From Thermus brockianus (lineage in GTDB: Bacteria; Deinococcota; Deinococci; Deinococcales; Thermaceae): a stretch of DNA of 64,000 nucleotides. The DNA lies in contig NZ_JAKEDV010000001.1 of the NCBI RefSeq assembly GCF_021462505.1, positions 354,489 to 418,488 of the forward strand. Reading direction: 5' to 3'. The stretch's first letter is position 1. Each line of letters begins with the position of its first letter. Positions 16,032 through 23,014 of the stretch are shown one piece after another. Both the position numbers and the translations under genes were made by a program. The notes under the pieces are model-generated. The model was not told the DNA's origin and ran no database searches. It saw only the letters and a program-made list of their open reading frames with translations.

Positions 16032-17075
16032 CTACAGGAGGCGAAGCCCGGGAAAGCGTTGGAGGAGGGCCTGGCGGAAGCTTTCCAGGCCCGTTTCGGG
16101 CACCAGGGCCACCACCGCCCCGCCAAAGCCTGCCCCCGTGAGCTTGGCCCCGTAGGCGCCCGCCTGTAGGGCCGCCTCCACCAGGGCGTCCAGCTCGGGA
16201 AGGCTCACCTCGTAGTCCCGGGAGAGGGAGCGGTGGCTTTGCGTCATGAGCTCGCCAAAGCCCCGGGCGTCCCCCCGCCTTAGGGCCTCTACCCCCCGAA
16301 GCACCCGCAGGTTCTCGCTCACGATGTGCCGGGCCCGCTTGTCCAAGGGGGCGGGGAGGCTTTCCACCAGGCAAAGGTCCTGCACCTGGCGCAAGGAGGG
16401 CACCCCAAGCCGCCTGGCCGCCTCCTCCGCCTCCAGGCGCCTCTCGTTGTACCCGGCCTCGGCCAGGCGCCGCTTGAGCCCCAGGTCCAGGACCACCACC
16501 TGGCTCCCTGGGGGCAGGGGCAGGTTCTCGTGGGCCAGGGTCTTGGTGTCCAGGAAAAGCGCCTTGCCCACCTCGCCCAGGCTCGCCGCCATCTGGTCCA
16601 TGAGGCCGCACCGGACCCCCACGTATTCCACCTCCGCCTTTTGCGAAAGGAGGGCCACCTCCAGGTCGCTCAGGGGCAGGCGGTAAAGGGCCCTAAGGGC
16701 TTTTAGGGCCGCCACCTCGAGGGCCGCCGAACTGGAAAGCCCGGCCCCCATGGGCACCTGGCTTTTCACGTAGAACCGGGCCCCGGGCACGGGGTGCCCC
16801 GCCTCCCTCAGGGCCCAGACCACCCCCAAAAGGTAGTCCAGGAAGTCCCCCTGGGGGCCGCTTTGGAGGGGTCTGGCGCGGAGCTCCTTGAGGTTTTCGC
16901 TGTAGGCCTCCACCCTGCCCTCGGCCCGCCCCGCCTCCACCTGGGTGACGTAGGGGAGAGGCGTGGGCAGGACGTAGCCCTCCTGGTAGTCCGTGTGCTC
17001 GCCGAGAAGGTTCACCCGGCCCGGGGCCTTGGCGCTGGCCTCGGGCAGGACGCCGAAGACTTCTTGATAGCCCAT
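16032..17075 (-). CDS. galK: Galactokinase
   Basis: A 347-aa GHMP kinase that phosphorylates galactose at C1 using ATP (Leloir pathway). The N-terminal galactose-binding signature GRVNLLGEHTDYQEGYVLP, the ATP-binding PMGAGLSSSAALEVAAL and the C-terminal GAKLTGAGFGGAVVAL are intact; the catalytic Asp lies in VRCGLMDQMAASLG. Length is standard. No galT, galE or sugar transporter is adjacent; the gene lies 7 bp downstream of a zinc-type ABC binding protein gene. CATAAT six bases before the ATG suggests its own leaderless promoter. Confidence 0.95.
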   Translation of the reverse strand: MGYQEVFGVLPEASAKAPGRVNLLGEHTDYQEGYVLPTPLPYVTQVEAGRAEGRVEAYSENLKELRARPLQSGPQGDFLDYLLGVVWALREAGHPVPGARFYVKSQVPMGAGLSSSAALEVAALKALRALYRLPLSDLEVALLSQKAEVEYVGVRCGLMDQMAASLGEVGKALFLDTKTLAHENLPLPPGSQVVVLDLGLKRRLAEAGYNERRLEAEEAARRLGVPSLRQVQDLCLVESLPAPLDKRARHIVSENLRVLRGVEALRRGDARGFGELMTQSHRSLSRDYEVSLPELDALVEAALQAGAYGAKLTGAGFGGAVVALVPETGLESFRQALLQRFPGLRLL

Positions 17076-17081
17076 GCCCCT

Positions 17082-17087
17082 ATTATG
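17082..17087 (-). promoter_or_regulatory. Candidate -10 of galK (leaderless)
   Basis: Minus-strand CATAAT overlaps the stop codon of the upstream gene and ends six bases before the galK ATG. The spacing equals that of other leaderless starts in the window. No -35 was identified. Confidence 0.4.
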
Positions 17088-17925
17088 GGCAAAGGGCCTT
17101 CAGGTTGTGGTCCAGGAGGGCCAGGTAGGTGGGTACCCTGGCGTCCAGGGTGTCCGTGTAGAGGAGGGCGATCCGGGCCCCTAGGGCCTCCGCCAGGGCT
17201 TTTAGGGCGGTGCCCCCGAACTGGGGCTCGGCGAGGAGGAGCTTTACCCCTTCCCGCTTGGCCTTCTCTAGGAGGGCGAGGAAGCGCCTGCTCCCCACCT
17301 CCTGGGTCCCGCTCCCGCTTAGGGTGCCCACCACGACGAGGCCGTAGCGGCGGGCGAAGTAGCGGAAGGCGTCGTGCTGGGCCACCACCTTGACCCCATT
17401 AAGGCCGCAGGCCCGAAAGGCCTGGTCCCGCCTTTCCACCTCCTTTTGGAAGCGGCGGAGGTTGGCCTCGTAGAGGGCCTTCCCTCCCGGGTCCAGGCGG
17501 ATAAGCTCCTCTGCGATGCGCTCGGCGTAGCGCAGGGCGTAGGTGGGGTCTAGCCAGAGGTGCGGGTCGCAGGGGCCGTGGGCGTGTTCGTCGGCGTGGG
17601 GCGCTTCCTCGCAGATGAGCCCGGGCATCCCTTCCCCGAGGCGCACCACCCGCGCCCCCTTGGGGAGGAGGTTTTGGAGCTTGGGCAGGAAGGGCTCGAG
17701 GCCGAGGCCGTTGGCGAAAAGGATCCGGCTTCGGGATAGGGCTTTGGCCACCGCCGGGGTGGGCTCAAAGGTGTGGGGGTCGGCCCCGGGGGGCACCACC
17801 GCCACCACCTCCACCCGCTTGCTCCCCACCTGCCCCACCAGGTCCGCCAGGATGGGGGTGGTGGCCGCCACCCGCACCTGGGCCAGGGCGGGAGCCAGAA
17901 GGAAAAAGGCCCATAGGCGCCACAT
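17083..17925 (-). CDS. Metal ABC transporter substrate-binding protein (ZnuA/TroA type)
   Basis: A 280-aa cluster A-I periplasmic binding protein for zinc or manganese. A short signal peptide (WRLWAFFLLAPALAQ) precedes TTPILADLVGQVGSKRVEVV. Likely metal ligands are His in GADPHTFEPTP, in the His-rich loop HADEHAHGPCDPHLWLDP, in AQHDAFRYF, and the acidic residues of LAEPQF and LYTDTLD. The loop rich in His and Asp favours zinc. The permease and ATPase genes are not in the window. It precedes galK by 7 bp. The region before it contains AATGATAAC, which could be half a Fur/Zur site, but no full palindrome was seen. Confidence 0.85.
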   Translation of the reverse strand: MWRLWAFFLLAPALAQVRVAATTPILADLVGQVGSKRVEVVAVVPPGADPHTFEPTPAVAKALSRSRILFANGLGLEPFLPKLQNLLPKGARVVRLGEGMPGLICEEAPHADEHAHGPCDPHLWLDPTYALRYAERIAEELIRLDPGGKALYEANLRRFQKEVERRDQAFRACGLNGVKVVAQHDAFRYFARRYGLVVVGTLSGSGTQEVGSRRFLALLEKAKREGVKLLLAEPQFGGTALKALAEALGARIALLYTDTLDARVPTYLALLDHNLKALCP

Positions 17926-17984
17926 GCCAAGAATGATAACGCAATCTCACTAGAAGCGCAACGCCCCTGCCGTGGGCGCTAAGG

Positions 17985-17990
17985 TATAAT
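17985..17990 (+). promoter_or_regulatory. -10 element of the class III aminotransferase gene (leaderless)
   Basis: A perfect TATAAT ends eight bases before the ATG at 17999, with no Shine-Dalgarno between. A -35 was not recognised. The region is the 73-bp divergent gap shared with the metal-binding protein gene. Confidence 0.65.
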
Positions 17991-17998
17991 CCGCACAC

Positions 17999-19321
17999 AT
18001 GGACCTTAAGGCCCTTCACAAACGGCATGTCCTCACCCCCTGGGTGGCCCAGGGTTCCCTGAACCCGCCCTTGGTGGTGCGGGGCGAGGGGGTCTGGCTT
18101 TGGGATGCGGAGGGCCACCGCTACCTGGACCTCTCCGCCGGGCTCGTGGCGGTGAACCTGGGGCACGGCCACCCCAAGGTGGTGAAGGCCATCGCCGAGC
18201 AGGCGGCCACCCTGGCCTACGCCGCTCCAAGCCTCTTCCACGACAAGCGGGCCCTTCTCGCCAAGGCGCTTTCCGACCTCGCCCCGTGGCCGGAAGGGGC
18301 CAGGGTCTTCTTCACCCCCTCGGGGGCGGAGGCCAACGAGGACGCCCTCAAGTTCGTCCGCCACCTCACGGGGCGGTTTAAGGTCCTCGCCGCCTACCGC
18401 TCCTTCCACGGGGCCACCCATGGGGCGGCGAGCCTCACGGGGGAGAACCGCCGCTTTCCCGCGGAACCGGGCATCCCGGGGGTGGTGCACTTCTTCGCCC
18501 CGTACCCCTACCGGAGCCCTTTTTACACGGATGACCCCAAGGAGGAGGTGCAAAGGGCCTTGGACCACCTGGAAAGGGTCCTCCTCCACGAGGACCCTTA
18601 CCGGGTAGCCGCCCTCTTCCTGGAGCCCGTGGTGGGCTCCAACGGGGTCATCGTCTACCCCGAGGGGTACCTGGAGGGGGTGCGGGCCCTATGCGACCGC
18701 TACGGCATCCTCCTGGTCTTTGACGAGGTGATGACGGGCTTCGGCCGGGTGGGGGCGGCCTTCGCCGCGGAGCGCTTTGGGGTGGTCCCCGACCTCATCA
18801 CCTTCGCCAAGGGGGTGACCTCCGCCTACGTGCCTTTAGGCGGCGTCCTGGTGCGGGAGCGCCTGGCGGAGCGCTTTGACGAAACCCCTCTCCCCACGGG
18901 GCACACCTACGCCGGCCACCCCCTGGCGGTGGCGGCGGGGCTTGCGGCGGTGGAGGCCTACCGGGAGGAGGGCCTCTTTGAGCGAGCCCTGGCCCTGGAG
19001 GGCTTTTTCCGGGAGGCCCTTTTGGCTCTAAAGGAAAGGCACCCCGTGGTGGGGGAGGTGCGGGGGCTTGGGGCCTTCTTCGGCCTGGAACTGGTGAGGG
19101 ACCGGGAAACCAAGACGCCCCTTTCCCCCTGGCACGCCCCTTTTAGCCCGCCCATGCAACGGCTCCTCCAGGCCCTCTTCCAGGAGGGCGTCTACCTTCT
19201 TGCCAAGCACAACATCCTCCTCGTGGCCCCGCCCCTCACCATCCGGGAGGAGGAGTTCTTGGAAGGCGTAGAGCGGCTTTCCCGCGCCCTGAGGCGGGTG
19301 GAGGTGGAGGCCTTGGGGTAG
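17999..19321 (+). CDS. Class III PLP-dependent aminotransferase
   Basis: A 440-aa fold-type I aminotransferase of the omega-amino acid/taurine-pyruvate group. PLP-binding features: SGAEANEDALKFVR (phosphate loop), SFHGATHGAASLTG, the Asp of FDEVMTGFGRVG that pairs with the pyridine N, and the Schiff-base Lys in FAKGVTSAYVPLGG; GHTYAGHPLAVAAGLA closes the site. The likely reaction is transfer of a terminal amine (beta-alanine, taurine or similar) to pyruvate, but the substrate cannot be read from sequence. It appears to be translated from a leaderless mRNA. The ABC-class ATPase gene follows 9 bp later. Confidence 0.88.
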   Translation: MDLKALHKRHVLTPWVAQGSLNPPLVVRGEGVWLWDAEGHRYLDLSAGLVAVNLGHGHPKVVKAIAEQAATLAYAAPSLFHDKRALLAKALSDLAPWPEGARVFFTPSGAEANEDALKFVRHLTGRFKVLAAYRSFHGATHGAASLTGENRRFPAEPGIPGVVHFFAPYPYRSPFYTDDPKEEVQRALDHLERVLLHEDPYRVAALFLEPVVGSNGVIVYPEGYLEGVRALCDRYGILLVFDEVMTGFGRVGAAFAAERFGVVPDLITFAKGVTSAYVPLGGVLVRERLAERFDETPLPTGHTYAGHPLAVAAGLAAVEAYREEGLFERALALEGFFREALLALKERHPVVGEVRGLGAFFGLELVRDRETKTPLSPWHAPFSPPMQRLLQALFQEGVYLLAKHNILLVAPPLTIREEEFLEGVERLSRALRRVEVEALG

Positions 19322-19330
19322 GCTTTAGGG

Positions 19331-20986
19331 GTGCGGCGGCTTGCGGACCTCTATTCCCTTCTGGCCTCCCTGGAGGGTAAGCCCTACCCCTTTTACAAGG
19401 ACCTGAAGGGCCTCTGGCAAGGGGAAGGCTTCGCCTTGCGCTTCGTGCACGTGCAAGGGGACCCCTTCGCAAGCCCCTCGGTCCTGGAGGTGCGCTACCC
19501 CAAAGAGGCCCTGGACCGCCTCCGGGTCTATGGCGTGGCGGCGGGGCGGGTGGCGGTGGAGGATTTTCTCCTGAGAAGCCTCAAGGAGCGGCTTCGGGCC
19601 CTTCCCCCTATTGGCGGCATGGGCCACTCGGGGGAGGTGCGGGTGGAGGTGGAAAGCCCCAAGGTCCTAAAGCGGGCCGGGGCCCATTTGGGGGAAGAGG
19701 GGCTTTTCCTCCGCTTCCGCTTAGGCCTTCCCGCCCAGGGGCGGCGCATCCTGGGCAAGGAGGCGGCGAGGCTTTTTAGGGCTCTTGCCGAGCACCTCCG
19801 GGGCTTTCTCCTGGAGTTGGACGAAAGGGGGCTTCTCCGCCACGTGCACCAGGCGGAGGACTTCGCCCATATCCAGGAGAGGCTTCCCGAGCGGGGCCTC
19901 GTGGCCTTCGTGGGGGAGGGGAGCGTGCTTCCCCGGGAAAGCGGGGTGAGCCAGAGGCCCCTCAAGGGGGCCATCCCCTTCCAAAGCCCGCCAAGCCTCA
20001 AGGTGGCCTTCCGGGTACCCCACGCTGGGGAGGTCTTGGGCATGGGGCTTCCCCGGGGCCTCACCCTCATCACCGGCGGGGGGTTTCACGGGAAGACCAC
20101 CCTCCTCGAGGCCTTGGTCCACGGGGTCTACCCCCATGTGCCCGGGGACGGGCGGGAGTGGGTGGTGACGGAGGCTTCGGCCGCGCGGGTCCAGTCGGAG
20201 GACGGAAGGAGTGTGAGGGGCGTGGACCTAAGGCCCTTCGTCCACGACCTCCCCTTGGGCCAGGACACGGCCTTCTTCTCCACCGAGGACGCCTCGGGCT
20301 CCACGAGCCTGGCGGCGGCCATCCTCGAGGCCCTGGAGCTCGGCGCCCGCCTCCTCCTCTTAGACGAGGACACCTGCGCCACCAACCTCCTGGTGCGGGA
20401 CGCCCGCATGCAGGCCTTGGTGCGGCGGGAAACCCTGACGCCCCTACTGGACCGGGTGGCGGACCTCAAGGCCCTCGGGGTGAGCCTGGTCCTGGTGGTG
20501 GGGGGCGTGGGGGACTATCTGGAGCTTGCGGACACCGTGATCCTCATGGAGGAGTACCGGGCGCGGGAGGCCACGGAGGAGGCCCGGGCCGTGGCGGAGG
20601 CCCACCCCACGGGCCGCACCTTCGGCGAGCCCCGCTACCCCTTGGCCGTGCGCCCCAGGATCCCCTTGCCCGAAAGCTTTGACCCGAGGCGGGGGCGGAA
20701 GGCCCGGGTGAAGGGGCGGGGCCTCCGGGAGCTGGTGTACGGGGAGGGGGTGGTGGACCTCTCCGCTTTGGACCTCTTTGAGAACGCCCAGGTGCGGGCC
20801 ATCGGCGCCTTCTTCCAGCGCCTCATGCGCCTGGCGGACGGCAAGACCCCCCTGAAGGTCCTGGTGGAGCGGGCTTTGCAGGTGGAGGACCTCTTCTCCC
20901 TGGAGGAGGCCCCGGAGCTCGCCACGCTCCGCCCCCTGGAGCTCGGCGGGGCGGTGAACCGGCTCCGGGCCCTGGAGGTGCGCTAA
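19331..20986 (+). CDS. Predicted ABC-class P-loop ATPase (COG3044-type)
   Basis: A 551-aa protein of the uncharacterised ABC_ATPase family (PF09818-like). The N-terminal 200 residues are the family-specific domain; the P-loop is ITGGGFHGKTTLLEALVHGV, a serine-rich signature follows (FFSTEDASGSTSLAAAILEA), Walker B is ARLLLLDEDTCATN and the switch segment is VLVVGGVGDYLELADTVILM. The protein has a single ATPase core with no membrane segments, so it is not a transporter; RNA or nucleic-acid work has been proposed for relatives. The start is GTG 19331 with a weak site. It is probably cotranscribed with the aminotransferase; its stop overlaps the convergent acyl-CoA dehydrogenase stop. Confidence 0.8.
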   Translation: MRRLADLYSLLASLEGKPYPFYKDLKGLWQGEGFALRFVHVQGDPFASPSVLEVRYPKEALDRLRVYGVAAGRVAVEDFLLRSLKERLRALPPIGGMGHSGEVRVEVESPKVLKRAGAHLGEEGLFLRFRLGLPAQGRRILGKEAARLFRALAEHLRGFLLELDERGLLRHVHQAEDFAHIQERLPERGLVAFVGEGSVLPRESGVSQRPLKGAIPFQSPPSLKVAFRVPHAGEVLGMGLPRGLTLITGGGFHGKTTLLEALVHGVYPHVPGDGREWVVTEASAARVQSEDGRSVRGVDLRPFVHDLPLGQDTAFFSTEDASGSTSLAAAILEALELGARLLLLDEDTCATNLLVRDARMQALVRRETLTPLLDRVADLKALGVSLVLVVGGVGDYLELADTVILMEEYRAREATEEARAVAEAHPTGRTFGEPRYPLAVRPRIPLPESFDPRRGRKARVKGRGLRELVYGEGVVDLSALDLFENAQVRAIGAFFQRLMRLADGKTPLKVLVERALQVEDLFSLEEAPELATLRPLELGGAVNRLRALEVR

Positions 20987-22524
20987 CCCTCCCAGGGGTG
21001 GTAGAGGGCGGGCCTTCTGGCGCCCGCCGGAATCCCTTCCCCTTCCAGGAAGGCTTGGGCGTAGAGCCGGGCGAGCTCGGGAAAGGGGGCCTTGGCCACC
21101 TGGGAGAGGGCGTGGACGGCCACGGCGTCCGCCAGGCGCCTGAGGGCCTCCTTGGCGTACCAGGGGCCCTCCTCGGCCAGGCGCTTTAGGGCCTTTTCCG
21201 CATGGGCCAGGGCCACAGGGGTTTCCTTTAGCGCCTCCAGGAGGGGCTCGTGGGCTTTCTTTTTGGCGATGGCCTCCGCCATGTCCAGGGCCTGGATGTT
21301 GGCGGGGCCTTCCCAGATGGGGGTGATGAGGGCCTCCCGGTGCCAACGGGCAAGCCCGTAGTCTTCCAGGAAGCCGATGCCGCCAAAAAGCTCCATGGCG
21401 AGGGCGGTGAGGGCGGTGCCGTGCTCCGCCGTGCGCCCCTTGGCCAGGTGGGAGAGGAGGCGGGCGTAGTGGTAGGAGGGCGAGTAGGGAGGGCGCTCCT
21501 CCCAGGCCCGGTCAAAGGCGGCCACGGCGAAGAAGGCCAGGGCCGTGCCCCCCACCTGCCTCAGGCGCATCTCCAGGAGGTCGCGTTGCACCAAGGCGTG
21601 CTCCACCAGCTTCCGGCCAAAGGCGCTTCGGCGCCCCACGCGGAAGAGGACCTCCAGGTGGGCCTTCTTGGCGATGCCCATGGCGGCCACGGCGTTGGCC
21701 AGGCGGCTCACCGTGAGGTTTTCCAGGGTGTAGTAGATGCCCTCCTCCAGCCTGCCGATGGGGTAGGCCAGGCTTCCCTCCAGCTCCACCTCCCCCGAGG
21801 GCACGGCCCGGGTGGCGAGCTTTTCCTTAAAGCGGCGCACGCGGAAGTTGAGCCTCCCTTCCACCTCCCGGGGCAGGAGGAAAAGGCCAAGCCCTTTGGG
21901 GCCCTCCGGGGCTCCCTCGGGCCTCGCCGTGACCAGGGCGTAGTCCGCCAGGCCCGCCCCGGAGGCGAAGTACTTGTCCCCCTGGTAGAGGCGGAAGGCG
22001 CCTCCTTCCCGCCGGGCCAGGGTGCGGTTCGCCCCCAGGTCGCTTCCTCCCTGGATCTCCGTCATCCAGGTGGCCCCGTAGGCCTGGCCATAGAGGAGTT
22101 CCCGCTTCACCCCCTCGTGCTCCGGGGCGTATTTATGGAGGGCGTAGGCCACCTGGTGGGTGATGGTGAGGATGCAGTAAAGCCCCCCGTCCGCCAGGAG
22201 GTAGCCATAGGCGTAGTGGAGGGGCCAGCCCTTGCCCTCGTAGGCGGGGCGGACCATGGGGCGGAGCTTTTCCAAAAGCGCCCTTTGCGCCGGGGAGAGG
22301 AGGGCCCGGTCCAGGCGGTTCCCGTCCAGGTCGTGCATGAGAAGGCGAGGGGAGGCGTCCTGGTCCACGTGGTGGGCCACCTCCAAAACCTCCTCCCCCA
22401 CGAGCCGGCCGAAGGCGGAAAGCGCTTCCTGGGGCAGGCCCGGAGAGAAGGCGTCTAAAATCGCCTTTAGGTCCGGGTCCAAAGCGTAATGGTCCTCGCC
22501 CTGACTATAGAAGAGGCCTTTCAT
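20983..22524 (-). CDS. AidB-like acyl-CoA dehydrogenase family protein
   Basis: A 513-aa flavoprotein of the AidB branch of acyl-CoA dehydrogenases. Visible are ATWMTEIQGGSDLGANRT, the FAD-contact segment DKYFASGAGLADYALV, YTLENLTVSRLANAVAAMG, ELFGGIGFLEDYGLARWHRE and WEGPANIQALDMAE near the usual base position; the extra C-terminal helical domain (~100 aa) is typical of AidB, which binds DNA and protects against alkylation in E. coli. Enzymatic substrate is unknown. ATG 22524 is chosen because GGAGGAAACC lies in front of it; an in-frame TTG at 22590 has no ribosome site. The gene is divergent from marR across an AT-rich gap. Confidence 0.85.
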   Translation of the reverse strand: MKGLFYSQGEDHYALDPDLKAILDAFSPGLPQEALSAFGRLVGEEVLEVAHHVDQDASPRLLMHDLDGNRLDRALLSPAQRALLEKLRPMVRPAYEGKGWPLHYAYGYLLADGGLYCILTITHQVAYALHKYAPEHEGVKRELLYGQAYGATWMTEIQGGSDLGANRTLARREGGAFRLYQGDKYFASGAGLADYALVTARPEGAPEGPKGLGLFLLPREVEGRLNFRVRRFKEKLATRAVPSGEVELEGSLAYPIGRLEEGIYYTLENLTVSRLANAVAAMGIAKKAHLEVLFRVGRRSAFGRKLVEHALVQRDLLEMRLRQVGGTALAFFAVAAFDRAWEERPPYSPSYHYARLLSHLAKGRTAEHGTALTALAMELFGGIGFLEDYGLARWHREALITPIWEGPANIQALDMAEAIAKKKAHEPLLEALKETPVALAHAEKALKRLAEEGPWYAKEALRRLADAVAVHALSQVAKAPFPELARLYAQAFLEGEGIPAGARRPALYHPWEG

Positions 22525-22590
22525 GGTTTCCTCCGTCACCAAGCTACCCTTGGCCTTCTTGGGGGTCAAGGTGGCCTGGTTCACATTCAA

Positions 22591-22610
22591 ATAGTTTGTT
22601 ATGAAATAAT
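22591..22610. promoter_or_regulatory. Candidate MarR operator in the acyl-CoA dehydrogenase/marR gap
   Basis: ATAGTTTGTTATGAAATAAT is an AT-rich imperfect palindrome (arms of 7, five of seven pairs matching) in otherwise GC-rich DNA, directly upstream of marR and overlapping its -10. This is the position expected for MarR autoregulation and control of the divergent gene. It is inferred from position and symmetry only. Confidence 0.4.
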
Positions 22611-22612
22611 CT
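22607..22612 (+). promoter_or_regulatory. -10 element of marR (leaderless)
   Basis: TAATCT ends six bases before the marR ATG; no ribosome-binding site intervenes. Confidence 0.45.
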
Positions 22613-22618
22613 CATCCC

Positions 22619-23014
22619 ATGGTCTTTGAGGTCCTGGGCCGAATCTGGCGGTTGCAGCGGGCCCTCCGCGAGGAGGCGGAACGGGGTCTTAAGGGGCTTG
22701 GGGGCCTCGAGGCCTGGCTCTTGCGCGTCCTCAAGCACCACCCCCACCCCACGGAGGCCGCCCGGCGCATGGGGCTACCCCTGCCCACGGTGAGCCACAT
22801 GCTCCGCCGCTTGGAGGGCGCAGGCTTCGTGGCCCGGGCCCTGGACGAAAAGGACCTGCGCCGCTTCGCCTTCCGCCTAACCCCCAAGGGGGAAGAGGCC
22901 TTGGCCCAAGCGGAGGCCCTCATGGAAGAGGCCCTGCGGAAGCGCCTTTCCCGGCTTTCCCCAGAGGAAGTCCAGGAACTTTTGAGGCTCTTAGCGAAAC
23001 TGGAGGAAGCATGA
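22619..23014 (+). CDS. MarR-family transcriptional regulator
   Basis: A 131-aa winged-helix repressor. The recognition helix region reads HPTEAARRMGLPLPTVSHML followed by the wing EGAGFVARALDEKDLRRFAF and RLTPKGEEALAQAE, with the C-terminal dimerisation helix. MarR proteins usually respond to phenolic or other small lipophilic ligands. It is first in marR-exporter-pxpBC; its TGA overlaps the exporter ATG (ATGA). It probably controls that operon and perhaps the divergent AidB-like gene. Confidence 0.88.
   Translation: MVFEVLGRIWRLQRALREEAERGLKGLGGLEAWLLRVLKHHPHPTEAARRMGLPLPTVSHMLRRLEGAGFVARALDEKDLRRFAFRLTPKGEEALAQAEALMEEALRKRLSRLSPEEVQELLRLLAKLEEA

Noticed and set aside
17926..17960. Zur/Fur box upstream of the metal-binding protein gene
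   Set aside because: AATGATAAC is present but the second half-site is not, so no operator is claimed.
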